From Verrucomicrobiota bacterium (GTDB lineage: Bacteria; Verrucomicrobiota; Verrucomicrobiia; Limisphaerales; SIBE01), in NCBI GenBank assembly GCA_016871515.1, contig VHDE01000029.1, positions 1 to 55,308 of the forward strand: a stretch of 55,308 bases of DNA, read 5' to 3'. This document shows, one piece after another, positions 33,215 to 42,656 of this stretch (the first letter of the stretch is position 1; each line of letters starts with the position of its first letter). The translations under genes and the position numbers were made by a program. The notes under the pieces were generated by a model. It did not search any database. It saw nothing but the letters and a program-made list of their open reading frames with translations, and had not been told where the DNA came from.

Positions 33215-35740
33215 TCACTCCACATACACAAACGCATTCAGGTTGAACAAGGCGCGGCAGAGTTCGTTCAACGGCGAATTGGCGAGGAATTGTTCTGAAA
33301 ACGACAGCTCTTGCGCCGACGGACGTCGCCCCAGAATCAGGCGATACGCCAGCACCACGCGATCGCGCGTGGAAGCGAATTCAGTCGTAATTCGGGCAGC
33401 GGCAATTCTTGCTGCGGCCATCACTTCATCTGCGTTGAGAAGGGTCAGCGATTGAGGAGCGGACGTGCTCCGCTCGCGCGAGGGACAGCTTAAGTTGCTG
33501 TCCGGCGCATCGAACACTTCCAAGAATGGAAACTTCAGATTTCGGCGTGCGAAAATGTAAAGGCTGCGACGGGCGTGCTCATGCACGTTGGTGCTGGCCG
33601 TCCAACCCGCGGCGCCCTTGAACAGATCGGCCGGAATCGGAGGGAATACGCCGGGACCGCTCATCGTGCTGTTCAACTCTCCGCTAATGGCGAGCAAACT
33701 ATCACGAATGACTTCCCCTTCGAGACGCTTTCGTTGCCAGCGCGAAAACAGCTTATTATCGGGATCACGGTTCAACACTTTCCTCGAGGCCAGGCTCGAT
33801 TGCTGATAGGTTGCGGAAAGCAGCATCAGCTTGTGCATTTGCTTGAGGCTCCAACCGCGTGCGATGAATTCGTTCGCCAGCCAATCTAACAACTCCGGGT
33901 GTGTAGGCCTTTGGCCATGAGTTCCCAAATCGCTCGGCGTCGGCGCGATGCCACGCCCGAAATGATGTTGCCATATGCGGTTAACCATGACTCGAGCCGT
34001 GAGCGGATTGTTTGGACTCGCGATCCAATCCGCCAATCGAGCGCGATAAGACGAGGCTCCCGCGTGGTCGTGACCAAGCGATGCCTTCTGCAATAGAGAA
34101 TCGGCGGCAGCTTGTGAGGCTTGCCTGGCCGTGAGAATCAGCGGGTATCCCGCCACAACCATTTCGCCTGGCCGCGTTGGATCGCCACGATAAAGAAGAT
34201 GAGTTTTGGCGGCCGACCGATTCGTGTTCTGCAAAGCCATCGTCATCGGGAGCGGAGTCGGTTTCGGGATTCTCTTCAGTTCGTCCTGCAGTTTCCGATG
34301 TTTCGCCCGATCGTCGGCTGACAGGGCCGCCAACAATTCCTTGTCGGTGACCTTCACCAGTTCCGCCGTTTCTTGAATATGGTTAATCTGTTCTGGAGTC
34401 CGTTTCTCGGCCGGTGTTTTGTGCGCGAACTGCGCTTCTTCGGAAAGCTTGGCCAATTTTTCGTGATAAAGTTTCTCGCGATAAGGCTCCTCAAGCGCTG
34501 CGATCTCGCGCACCGTGATTTGGGCATTGTACTTCCGCCAGGCCGCGTCATAAGCAGCGCGTTCCTGTTGCGATGGAACGGGCGCGTCATTCCGGAAAAC
34601 CGCGGGTGTGAAGAAGGCCTGCAATTGGTAATAATCGCGCTGGGAAATGGGCTCGAATTTATGGTCGTGGCAACGGGCGCATCCCAGCGTCAGGCCGAGA
34701 AAGACAGAGCCGGTTGTGTCGGTCATGTCGTTGAGCGTATTATGACGCCGCTGCACCTGATCGGCCGAATCCACCATGTCGGGGCCGAGCAAGTTGAAAG
34801 CTGTCGCCACCAGCGCGTCATTGTTGCCGGGAAACAATTCATCTCCGGCAATCTGTTCTCGGATGAATCGGTCGTAAGGCTTATCTTCGTTGAAGGCCTT
34901 GATGACGTAGTCGCGGTAACGCCAGGCATTGGGACGGACGGTGTCATGTTCGAATCCATCGCTCTCAGCGAACCGCGCCAAGTCTAACCAATGTCTCCCC
35001 CATCGTTCGCCATAACGGGGCGACGCCAGCAGCTGGTCGACCAACTTTCGGTAAGAGTCTGGCGAACTGTCATTCACGAATGCATCAGTTTCGCTCGGTG
35101 TCGGAGGCAGGCCTATCAAATCGAATGTCACGCGGCGGATCAGTTGTTCTTTGCTGGCCGCGGGCGTCGGTACGATCCCGTTTGCCTCGAGTTCAGCAAG
35201 AACGAATTGGTCGATTGGGTTCTTGACCCACGAGCCATCGGTGAGGGTGGGCGGCGCCTCGCGTTTTACCGGTTGAAAGGCCCAATGCTTCCGGTCTGTG
35301 TCACTGAATGCAAACTCGGCAGTGGTTGGTTTCGTGTTCTGAAGCGTTCGATCGAAAGGAAGGCCCGCTGTGATCCAGTCTGCGATTCTCTCGATTGCAT
35401 CAGCCGGGAGCTTGTCTTGCTTATAGGGCATGCCCGGTTGTTTTTGGTGAGTGACCTGGAGGTAAAGCAAACTCTCTTTTGGCTTGCCTGGAATGGCCGC
35501 CGTTCCGCTCTCGCCGCCGCGCAGCAAACTTTCACGCGTCGTCAGATCGAGTCCGCCTTTGGATTTTTCTCCGCCATGACATTGGACACAATGAGATTCT
35601 AATAACGAAAGCGCGGCTTTCGATGGTTCGGTCTCGGCAGCGAATTGAAGAGGCGCCGTCGCTAAGGCAGCGCTCCATGTCAAAGCTTCAACGATGCGTG
35701 AGCGCTTGCTGTAAGTTTGTCGATGCGATTTTGGCCGCAC
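33215..35740 (-). CDS. PSCyt1-DUF1549-DUF1553 planctomycetal cytochrome protein
   Basis: 841 residues, GTG start at 35740. A signal-like hydrophobic segment (VEALTWSAALATAPLQFA) is followed by a c-type haem site ESHCVQCHGGEKSKGGLDL (Cys51, Cys54, His55) in the PSCyt1 domain. DUF1549 (PSCyt2) spans about residues 160-370 with WRYRDYVIKAFNEDKPYDRF, EQIAGDELFP and GCARCHDHKFEPI, a second CxxCH. DUF1553 (PSD1) occupies the C-terminal part with ARVMVNRIWQHHFGRGI, PSDLGTHGQRPTHPELLDWL and RRSLYIFARRN. These exported proteins are typical of the PVC group and usually pair with a DUF1501 protein, which is not seen next to this gene. The role is unknown, possibly redox chemistry on sugars. Confidence 0.92.
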   Translation of the reverse strand: MRPKSHRQTYSKRSRIVEALTWSAALATAPLQFAAETEPSKAALSLLESHCVQCHGGEKSKGGLDLTTRESLLRGGESGTAAIPGKPKESLLYLQVTHQKQPGMPYKQDKLPADAIERIADWITAGLPFDRTLQNTKPTTAEFAFSDTDRKHWAFQPVKREAPPTLTDGSWVKNPIDQFVLAELEANGIVPTPAASKEQLIRRVTFDLIGLPPTPSETDAFVNDSSPDSYRKLVDQLLASPRYGERWGRHWLDLARFAESDGFEHDTVRPNAWRYRDYVIKAFNEDKPYDRFIREQIAGDELFPGNNDALVATAFNLLGPDMVDSADQVQRRHNTLNDMTDTTGSVFLGLTLGCARCHDHKFEPISQRDYYQLQAFFTPAVFRNDAPVPSQQERAAYDAAWRKYNAQITVREIAALEEPYREKLYHEKLAKLSEEAQFAHKTPAEKRTPEQINHIQETAELVKVTDKELLAALSADDRAKHRKLQDELKRIPKPTPLPMTMALQNTNRSAAKTHLLYRGDPTRPGEMVVAGYPLILTARQASQAAADSLLQKASLGHDHAGASSYRARLADWIASPNNPLTARVMVNRIWQHHFGRGIAPTPSDLGTHGQRPTHPELLDWLANEFIARGWSLKQMHKLMLLSATYQQSSLASRKVLNRDPDNKLFSRWQRKRLEGEVIRDSLLAISGELNSTMSGPGVFPPIPADLFKGAAGWTASTNVHEHARRSLYIFARRNLKFPFLEVFDAPDSNLSCPSRERSTSAPQSLTLLNADEVMAAARIAAARITTEFASTRDRVVLAYRLILGRRPSAQELSFSEQFLANSPLNELCRALFNLNAFVYVE

Positions 35741-35825
35741 AATCGTGAATATCGCTCAGGCAAGGGATCAATTGCCAGCGTGTTCTTGCCTGCTATCTGC
35801 CATCCAGTGGATCCCGAAGTTGTCG

Positions 35826-35974
35826 GTAGCGGCGGGCATCCTGCCTGCCGCACGGGGCGTGCATCTTGCCGCCCGGAGCAACGCTTGAAACGAGGAAGCT
35901 GCGTTCTAGTGCGTACGCGTGACCCGCCGGGCAGGATGCCTCGGCTCTACGGCAGGCGGGATGCCCGCCGCTAC
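35826..35974. repeat. Dispersed repeat, GGCGGGCATCCTGCCTGCC word (full element)
   Basis: Left arm GGTAGCGGCGGGCATCCTGC-CTGCCG and right arm CGGCAGGCGGGATGCCCGCC-GCTACG are inverted copies around a centre of about 100 bases that holds further copies (CATCTTGCCGCCCGG, CCGCCGGGCAGGATGCC). The rest of the 35741-36078 gap holds no gene. Confidence 0.75.
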
Positions 35975-36078
35975 GATGTGCCGAACCTCGGGAGGCGCCG
36001 TCTGCCATCCTGCCATTCCGCCATGAAAAACGCGTCGTGGAAAGTTTGCTGTGTTCGTACCGTTCTTAGCGCGTTCGG

Positions 36079-37392
36079 CTATTCCTTGCGAACCGTTGGG
36101 TTTTCGCACCAAAAGACTCCCAGGCCCTTCGTCTCCTCGCAGGTGATCACATCCAGATCGCCATCGCCGTCAAGATCGATCAATTGCACCAAGTCATGTT
36201 TGATGCCGTCCGATCCGCTGATTTCGTGAGCGGTCCAAGAGGCATGGAGGGGCGACTTGTCAAACGCAAGCCAGAGCACGCCGGACTTCGGCGGGGTTGC
36301 GCCTTCGCAGATGAACACGAGATCAGGCTTCCCATCCAAGTCGATGTCACCGGCATTCACAGCCTTGGATCCGCCGGTGTTCTCCGCCAGAGGAATCGGG
36401 TGCGTTTCCCAGGCTCTGCCTCGGCGGTCCAAGCGGCGCAGATAAATTATCTCGCGCGGCCGGACGGCGACGATGATATCCCGCAATCCGTCACGGTTCA
36501 AATCTGCTTCCGTCAGGAACATAACTTCTTGTCGGAACCCGCCAATGCGATGAATGTTCCAAGGCATTCGCTTGCCGGCGTTTGGTCCTTCATTCTCCAA
36601 CCAAAAGCAACCGCTTTGGCTGCCTTTGCGGTCCGAGGCCAGAATGTCGAGGTCGCCATCCTCGTCCATGTCCGAGGCCACGAGCGACATTACCCAGCCC
36701 ACTTGGCAAAGCGGATGCCACTTCCAATCGGCGAGCCGCCGCGAATTGGCGGGGGCCTCGAACCAACCGATCGCGGCCTTTTCGTTTTTGCCTCCTGCGA
36801 CCAAATCGAGTCCGTGCTTTCCGTCCACTTGCATTGGGAGGCAGAACATCTATTGCATCGCGCCTTGAGAAGCCGGCAATGGCTCGGTCGTCCAACTGCC
36901 GGGATTCGAGTATTTGCCGGCCTCGGGCGCCCAATGGACAAACATCGTCTTAGTTTTCCCCTCGCAACTGCTGACGACATCCATGGCTCCATCACTGTCT
37001 AAATCAACCAAAACAGCGTCTTCCGCTGATCGAACATTTCCGACTGTGACGGATGGCCACCGCTGATGCGCTCGAGTTGGCCCAGGATTGAGATAAACCC
37101 GGACCATTCCACCTTCTTCCCACCCGGTGGCGATGTCGAGGAAGCCGTCGCCATTCGCGTCAGCCATTCTCACGCCATCGGCGCCGCGCGACGAGCTATC
37201 GATCTCATGTCGCGTCCAAGGAGCGCCGCGGTGATGGGCGGTCGCCGCGGCACTTCCGAAAATGCGGTCCGGCTGTTGCCGAACAGTCGTCGTTTGAACG
37301 GCTGTTTCCTCCGCAAGGACAGCTAGGACGATAGACGCGAGGAACGATGCAAACATCATAGAGAGATTTCTCTGAAACAAAATCTCGCGCAT
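36079..37392 (-). pseudogene. Secreted FG-GAP/VCBS-repeat protein interrupted by an amber codon
   Basis: One continuous frame from ATG 37392 (ATG 37359 also possible) to 36079, broken only by TAG at 36850-36852. Before it the sequence is SWTTEPLPASQGAMQ and directly after it MFCLPMQVDGKHGLDLVAGG; the family normally has a tryptophan here (MWMFxLPxQVDG), so TGG to TAG is the likely change. After a signal peptide (MMFASFLASIVLAVLA), calcium-binding FG-GAP repeats follow: MADANGDGFLDIATG, DLDSDGAMDVVSS, DMDEDGDLDILAS, DLNRDGLRDIIVA, DIDLDGKPDLVF and DLDGDGDLDVITC, a seven-blade-type propeller. The protein is exported and its ligand unknown. As written, only the first 180 residues would be made unless translation restarts at ATG 36849. 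Confidence 0.75.
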
Positions 37393-37415
37393 TGAGCCCA
37401 TGAACCATTTCGCTG

Positions 37416-37490
37416 GCAGGGCGGCGTTGCTGCGCCGCCTGGTTAAACGCGTGATCTTGATGCAGGCGGCGCAGCAACGCCGCCCTGCCT
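37416..37490. repeat. Dispersed repeat, GGCGGCGTTGCTGCGCC word (perfect element)
   Basis: GGCAGGGCGGCGTTGCTGCG-CCGCC and GGCGGCGCAGCAACGCCGCC-CTGCC are exact 25-base inverted copies around a 25-base centre. It lies between the start of the FG-GAP gene and the end of the cytochrome-TPR gene. Confidence 0.85.
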
Positions 37491-37528
37491 TCACGTTCAC
37501 GGGCAAAATCAAGCTGGGTGTTGATCGG

Positions 37529-39289
37529 TCACGGCTTTTTCGCCGCGGCTCGGGCCTTGGCCAGCAGATCGAGGTTGTAATGCACGATTTCGTCGTTCGG
37601 GTTAATGCGGAGCGCGGCCTGGAAATGCGACTCCGCCAGCGTCAGATAGCCATGTTTCAGGAGAAGCAAACCGAGATTATTGTGTGCCTGAAAATTGTCC
37701 GGGTTATGGCGAAGCGCGATTTCGTATTCCTTTCTGGCCTCGTTCCACTTCTTCTGTTCTTCGAGGATCAAGCCCAAGTGATAATGAGCTTCGTCGAAGT
37801 CTGGCTGCGCCGCGACCGATTTCCGAAAATGCTGGAGTGCTTCAGCGCTCTTGCCGAGAGCCATGAGCGCCTTGCCCAACTCATTGTGGGCTTTTGCATC
37901 ATCCGGATTCGAGCTGAGCAGAAACTTGTTGTAGGCGATGCTGTCCCGAAAAACGCGCTGGCTATAGTCATCAGCGAGCGCCGAAAGATCGTTCGTATTT
38001 CGGACGAGCAATTGCAAATAAACTTCGGCCATCTCGTCGGTCGATTGCAGACCGTACTTGACGCGCCGTGGTGGGTTGAAGGGATTCCGCACGTTGTTCG
38101 TGGAATTGTCATAGGTGAACCGCATGCTGAGCTTCGATCCTTTGGGCAGAAAGACCGGAAGGCGGTAACGATAGTCTCCCTGCCAATCAAAGTTCCAATC
38201 CTTGATAAGAAAGAGGCCTTGTTTCGTGCCGTTCGGAAGCAGGGCGAACGCTTGCAATTCCTTGCCGAGGTAATGAGCGTGCGGCGCTACCGCCAGCACC
38301 TCAACATCCACAGGCAACGTGTAAGAATCTTCCACCGCGTAACGCGCTTCATTCGGTGGGATATCAATTGAAAGCGTGCTCAATCCAAGTTTGAACGTTT
38401 GCCGCGTGGGAGGTTTATCCGTGAAATAAAAAGCGGCCGATGGCTGTATCGACTCCGGTTTGCCGCTCGGTTGCAGATGCATTTGAAGGACGAGATCGGT
38501 GGCCGGCTCCAACGCCCAGCTCAAGCCTTCGGGTTCTCGCGATGGCGACTTGCCCGGTTGCCATCCGAGAAAAAAGCCGCCGACTCCTCCGGCGCTGGCT
38601 GGAGTTCGCATGCCGTTGAAGCCCGGCCCGGAATCCTGATCGTCAAGCCGGCGCGATTGTTTGGTGCGGTCGAAGCGAATAAACGCGTGATGAACCGTTC
38701 GGTTGCTTGGCCGCAATTCGATCGCTTGCACGTACTGCCGCGATGTAATCGGGATCGGCAAAACGAAACTGCGATAGACATCCTTTCCTTCGGCAGTCAG
38801 CGTGTAAGGTTCGGCCATTTGCACGACCAAGTCCGGTTTGCCCAATTGCCATCCATCGGGCCACGTTGGCAGCGGCGGCAAATCTTTTGGGTCACCTTCG
38901 GCCGTGCCTTCATTGACCCACTGATTGATCAAACCAATGTCTTCTTCGCTCAATTGCCGTTCGTCCATGAAATCGCCGTGCCCCGGCTCAGGGAGCCACG
39001 GAGGCATGTAACGGCTTTGGGTGACCTTGGCGATGGTTCGCGCGTTCTTTTTAACATCCGCATAGCTCAGCAGCGCGAATGGCGCGGCTTGCCCGGGCCG
39101 ATGACAGGAAGCGCAATGACGAAAAATAACAGGCGCAATATCCTTGCTGAAAGTCACCGAGCCTGGCGGCCTCGGAACGTAAGCAGAGTGCAGTGAATGC
39201 TCCTGCTTGGTGAGAAGAAAGTAAGCGCCGCAAACAATAACAACTGCTCCCGTCACAAACGAGAGGAAGAACGAATTCGCTTTCGTCAT
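37529..39289 (-). CDS. Exported cytochrome c / copper-monooxygenase-like / TPR protein
   Basis: 586 residues from ATG 39289; the longer open frame upstream overlaps the EEP gene and is not used. A single N-terminal membrane anchor (FLSFVTGAVVIVCGAYFLL) precedes a haem site FRHCASCHRPGQAAP (Cys59-His63). The middle part resembles peptidylglycine/dopamine-monooxygenase-type copper domains: NRTVHHAFIRFD, DLVLQMHLQPSGK and VEVLAVAPHAHYLGKEL supply paired histidines, with SFVLPIPITSRQYVQAIELRP before them. The C-terminal 150 residues are four TPR repeats (DDAKAHNELGKALMALGKSA; DEAHYHLGLILEEQKKW; DNFQAHNNLGLLLLKHGYL). This combination is known in acidobacteria, planctomycetes and verrucomicrobia, with unknown substrate. 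Confidence 0.82.
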   Translation of the reverse strand: MTKANSFFLSFVTGAVVIVCGAYFLLTKQEHSLHSAYVPRPPGSVTFSKDIAPVIFRHCASCHRPGQAAPFALLSYADVKKNARTIAKVTQSRYMPPWLPEPGHGDFMDERQLSEEDIGLINQWVNEGTAEGDPKDLPPLPTWPDGWQLGKPDLVVQMAEPYTLTAEGKDVYRSFVLPIPITSRQYVQAIELRPSNRTVHHAFIRFDRTKQSRRLDDQDSGPGFNGMRTPASAGGVGGFFLGWQPGKSPSREPEGLSWALEPATDLVLQMHLQPSGKPESIQPSAAFYFTDKPPTRQTFKLGLSTLSIDIPPNEARYAVEDSYTLPVDVEVLAVAPHAHYLGKELQAFALLPNGTKQGLFLIKDWNFDWQGDYRYRLPVFLPKGSKLSMRFTYDNSTNNVRNPFNPPRRVKYGLQSTDEMAEVYLQLLVRNTNDLSALADDYSQRVFRDSIAYNKFLLSSNPDDAKAHNELGKALMALGKSAEALQHFRKSVAAQPDFDEAHYHLGLILEEQKKWNEARKEYEIALRHNPDNFQAHNNLGLLLLKHGYLTLAESHFQAALRINPNDEIVHYNLDLLAKARAAAKKP

Positions 39290-39413
39290 GCGGGCGCGAA
39301 ATGGGATGGCCGGTCTACCACAACATCGAGGACATCGAGGCGATTCAACCAGTTCAAGCGGGCGTGACAACTCTAAACAATGAGAAAACGGCCCGACGGA
39401 GGAAAAGCCTGTG

Positions 39414-40214
39414 CTACCGCGTCCGTTCGAGAAGAACGAGGAGTGGCCGATGGTCTGACGCAACGGGTTCCTCGAGCACACGCGTTTCCACGATTCGCCA
39501 TCCATCAGCAGGGCGAAAAAGAATGTAATCAATTCGGCTGCGGGGATTGCCCGAGGGTATTGTTGGTTGCGGCGACGCGGCGGACGCGTCATTCCATTGG
39601 CTGAGCAAATTCCGCATGACGTTGCTTTCTGGAACCGCATTCAAGTCTCCGGCAAGGATAATTGGCTCAGCCGGTTCATTGGCAAATAACTCATTGAGCT
39701 TCACTGCCTGAGCCAGACGTTCGCTTTCGTCTCGCGTGTGGTCCAAATGCGTGGCAGCGAACCAAAGAGGTTCGCCGCGGCCGTCAACTCGTGCGCGAAT
39801 GGCGAGTGCGGCGCGTGGTTCGTGGCCCGCGGTCGAGGGCAGAGGATGGTTCTTGATCTCAAGAGGCGGCCAGCGCGACAGAATGGCATTTCCATACGCG
39901 CCGCCCGAATAGTCGATCGTTTTGCCAAAGGTCGCGTGAAGGCCGGTCAGCTTCGCCAGTTCGGCCGCTTGATCCACTCCGCTGGCGCGCTGAGTCTTCT
40001 GGTCCACCTCCTGCAACGCGACCAGGTCGGGATTCACACTTCGAATAATTTTGGCCAGACGGTCGTAATCGAATCGACCATCCGTGCCCTCGGCATGATG
40101 AATGTTATACGTCAAAACGCGCACTCGAGGATTGGACGCTGCATGCCACTCGGTTTTGCAGCCCGGCGACGTAATAGCAAGCATAAGCAGCACGATTAAG
40201 ATCGATGACTTCAT
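39414..40214 (-). CDS. Endonuclease/exonuclease/phosphatase-family lipoprotein
   Basis: 266 residues from ATG 40214. Lipoprotein signal KSSILIVLLMLAITSPGCK. The EEP-fold catalytic motifs are all present: VLTYNIHHAEGTDG, LVALQEVDQKT (metal Glu), ATHLDHTRDESE, LAGDLNAVPES (catalytic Asp/Asn) and the final ASDHRPLLVLLE (Asp-His). Members cleave phosphodiesters in DNA, lipids or sugars; exported ones of this subgroup (with YNIHHxxG) are often sphingomyelinase- or phosphatase-like, so the substrate is open. Single gene, oriented with the cytochrome-TPR gene downstream. Confidence 0.88.
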   Translation of the reverse strand: MKSSILIVLLMLAITSPGCKTEWHAASNPRVRVLTYNIHHAEGTDGRFDYDRLAKIIRSVNPDLVALQEVDQKTQRASGVDQAAELAKLTGLHATFGKTIDYSGGAYGNAILSRWPPLEIKNHPLPSTAGHEPRAALAIRARVDGRGEPLWFAATHLDHTRDESERLAQAVKLNELFANEPAEPIILAGDLNAVPESNVMRNLLSQWNDASAASPQPTIPSGNPRSRIDYILFRPADGWRIVETRVLEEPVASDHRPLLVLLERTR

Positions 40215-40410
40215 GAGCCAATGATGGATTTTGCTGCCGGCCAAACAAGCACTGAGTCAGATGCAATTAGGACGCAGGCTGGCGAGAGAATTCTTGTCCT
40301 CTGCGGGGCCGGCCGACAAGTTTTGAGGCGCCTAGAATTCAAAGTCGTGTCATCAACCCCAAACCCTATGAAATCTAAAAACCTCGGAATCAAGTTGTAC
40401 ACCCGAATTT

Positions 40411-40980
40411 TTTCAGAACTCAACCGGGAACGAATACGCAGTGTTAGGACCGTCAACGAATGACGAAGGCACGGCCACCAGTGCACCCGTGGCCTTGCTG
40501 CTCACTGACAAGCCAACCGCTTTGTTCGCTGTCGGCGCGCTTCCGTTGAACGCGTCCGAAACCATCGTGAAAGCTCGTCTGGAAGCGCTCGGCTTGCAGG
40601 TCACAGCAGTCACCGCGGCGAGCACAGCGACTAGTGACGCGACCGGGAAGGCGTTGATCGTAATTTCTATCTCGACGGCGATCGATTATAGCTGGGGTGC
40701 GCCGGGCGGCGATGTCATCAAGATTGCAAACATCGCAGACGATCCGTCTCGCTCGACGATCTACGCGCAGGAAAAAGGCGCCAAGCTCCTTGACGGCAGC
40801 ACCGCGCAAGGTCGCCGCGTGCATTTCCTCGGCACCGATAACACCATGGCAACCTTGAATGCCGACGGTTTGAAGTTGCTCGGCGCAGCGCTGACTTGGG
40901 CGGCGAACTTGACAGCGCCACCTCCGACGGGACCCAAACTGAGCGTCTCACGAAGTGAAACGATTCGACGTTATTCGAAT
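40411..40980 (+). pseudogene. Remnant of a secreted verrucomicrobial repeat-domain protein
   Basis: The plus-strand frame reads FFQNSTGNEYAVLGPSTND, ALFAVGALPLNASETIVKAR, LEALGLQVTAVTAASTATSD and TGKALIVISIST, then jumps to DVIKIANIADDPSRSTIYAQ, EKGAKLLDGSTAQGRRVHFL and LKLLGAALTWA. These are the beginning and end of a domain I know from exported verrucomicrobial and planctomycetal proteins (VxVGxxxLNAxDxxVKxRLExLG...ATGKALVVISST...FxYExGAxMxxxxAPxRRVxFFxxDN). Some 50-60 residues between ISIST and IDYSWG are missing. No signal peptide or proper start is present, and at 40985 it runs into a repeat and then antisense to the ankyrin gene. A decayed fragment. Confidence 0.5.
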
Positions 40981-40984
40981 TGGC

Positions 40985-41012
40985 CAACGTTTCTGCAGCG
41001 TAAACGCTGCGG
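40985..41012. repeat. GCAGCGTAAACGCTGC-word repeat, half copy
   Basis: TTCTGCAGCGTAAACGCTGCGGGCC contains GCAGCG and CGCTGC arms, the word also seen at 3370-3475 and, with another loop, at 25938. It lies at the 3' end of the ankyrin gene. Confidence 0.55.
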
Positions 41013-41021
41013 GCCTTATGA

Positions 41022-42572
41022 TTATGGCGTGGCTTTCTTGGTGGGAGGCGCCTTGTACTCGTCCGAGCCTTGGGCGGGCGCCACAGCGTTTGTAGCGGGC
41101 GTTATACCCGCCGCTAACATGACGCGATGCAGAGCCGAGGTCGTTTCAAACGATGGCTTGAAGTTACCGGGACGATGCCCCTCCGCGATCATTAACGGAG
41201 TCCAGCCATATTTATTCTTTCGATTCCAAATTTCGATCTTTGCTCCTCGGTCCGCGAGGAATTGCGCAACCTTCGGAAGGTTCTTTAAAGCGGCGGCATG
41301 CATGGCGGTCTCGCCATTTGCATCCACGGCATTCACATCCGCGCCGAGCGTTAAGAGCAGTTCAGCGGCTTCGAGCACTTCAGGTTCTTCGCCGGCAACT
41401 TCATTTGCGGCGTCCGAGCCGACTCCGATTCCGCACGCAACCATTAAAGGCGCGCAATTGTCGACATTCCCCAGCATGGGGTCAGCGCCAAGTTCAACCA
41501 GCAACTTCATGTAAGCAACGTCCGCCGTCGCCGATGCCATCAGGAAAGGTGTCGCGCCAAGTTTATTGTACTGACCAGGACCGCCCCGGCCGTTTTTCAA
41601 CCGCGCGTTTACATCAGCGCCATGCTCGACGAGCTTGCGGACGAATTGAAGGCTGCTCATATTTCCAGAGCCTTGTGGAGGAGGAGCCCCTTGGTCTTCA
41701 CCGCGCGGTGGTTTCCGAACCCAGGTCATCATGTGCAGCGGCGTGAACCCCGAACGCTGATCGTTAGGGTCGGCTCCCGCCTTCAGTAAGTCCACGGCAA
41801 GTTCGAAGTGGCCATTTTCTATCGCTAAGATCAATGCGCTCGTCCCTTTGTTCGGGCCTTTGGCGACAGGGCGGCGCGGTTGTATCGCTTCATTGACGTC
41901 CGCCCCTGCTTTCAATAAAAGGCGCACAACTTCACCGCGACCCTCGCGCGAAGCGAAGAACAACGGTTTCAATCCGGAATTTGGCAACGTCGCGTCAATG
42001 TCGGCGCCCGCTTTGATCAGCAGTTCGACAACATCGGCGTGGCCGTCTGCAGCGGCCCACATCAATGCTGTTTGTTCACGGCGTTCCTTGGCGTTGACGT
42101 CGGCCCCGCGTTTCAGTAGCGCGCTGACTGGGCCTGGCTTGCCCGTGCGCGCCGCAGTCATAAGCACCGTTTCTCCGCCGCGCAAAGTTGTGTTCGGATC
42201 CGCGCCCGCGGCGAGCAGCAGTTCAACGAAATCGCCATTCCCGTTCTGACATGCCAGAGCAAGAGGCGTAATGCCGTAGCGGTTCTCGGATTTAACAATG
42301 GCGCCTGCTTTCGCCAAAAGCTTCGCCGTTTCCAAATCATCGTGATAAGCCGCCCAATGCAGCGCCGTCATTCCGTCGGCTTGCGGTGTGTTGACCCCAA
42401 CTGATTGTTCGAGAAGAGTGCGGACGGTGGCGCGATCTGATTTCTCGGCGGCATCGGCAAGCCCTGCGTCAGACGCACTGATTGGCGATGTTGCCGAAGC
42501 TAAGAGCGAAGCCAGGATTAGTGTTGGTGGTGTTCTCACTTGCTTGAAATTTAGTGGAACGAAATTTAACAT
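41022..42572 (-). CDS. Secreted ankyrin-repeat protein
   Basis: 516 residues from ATG 42572 (MLNFVPLNFKQVRTPPTLIL, with a signal-like segment ILASLLASATSPISA). About eleven ankyrin repeats follow, for example ADGMTALHWAAYHDDLETAK, NRYGITPLALACQNGNGDFV, GGETVLMTAARTGKPGPVSA, REQTALMWAAADGHADVVEL and SGFTPLHMMTW, with a last full repeat NKYGWTPLMIAEGHRPGN. Ankyrin repeats bind proteins, and an exported member would act in the periplasm or outside. The C-terminus ends KAPPTKKATP. Not closely similar to the chimeric ankyrin gene at 31.6 kb, whose repeats are more divergent. Confidence 0.87.
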   Translation of the reverse strand: MLNFVPLNFKQVRTPPTLILASLLASATSPISASDAGLADAAEKSDRATVRTLLEQSVGVNTPQADGMTALHWAAYHDDLETAKLLAKAGAIVKSENRYGITPLALACQNGNGDFVELLLAAGADPNTTLRGGETVLMTAARTGKPGPVSALLKRGADVNAKERREQTALMWAAADGHADVVELLIKAGADIDATLPNSGLKPLFFASREGRGEVVRLLLKAGADVNEAIQPRRPVAKGPNKGTSALILAIENGHFELAVDLLKAGADPNDQRSGFTPLHMMTWVRKPPRGEDQGAPPPQGSGNMSSLQFVRKLVEHGADVNARLKNGRGGPGQYNKLGATPFLMASATADVAYMKLLVELGADPMLGNVDNCAPLMVACGIGVGSDAANEVAGEEPEVLEAAELLLTLGADVNAVDANGETAMHAAALKNLPKVAQFLADRGAKIEIWNRKNKYGWTPLMIAEGHRPGNFKPSFETTSALHRVMLAAGITPATNAVAPAQGSDEYKAPPTKKATP

Positions 42573-42656
42573 AATCGTGGCGTTTGGAAAGTCGGACTTG
42601 CCACAGGTTGTTGCCAACCATTTTCATGCCACGTATGCACTACCAAGAAAAGTGAT

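Noticed and set aside
32992-36852. Two in-frame TAG codons suggesting amber recoding or read-through
   Set aside because: TAG is used as the ordinary final stop by several intact genes here (for example aroF, the EboD-like and EboF-like genes, 26082-26510), and no suppressor tRNA or pyrrolysine gene is visible. Nonsense mutations or sequence errors are simpler.
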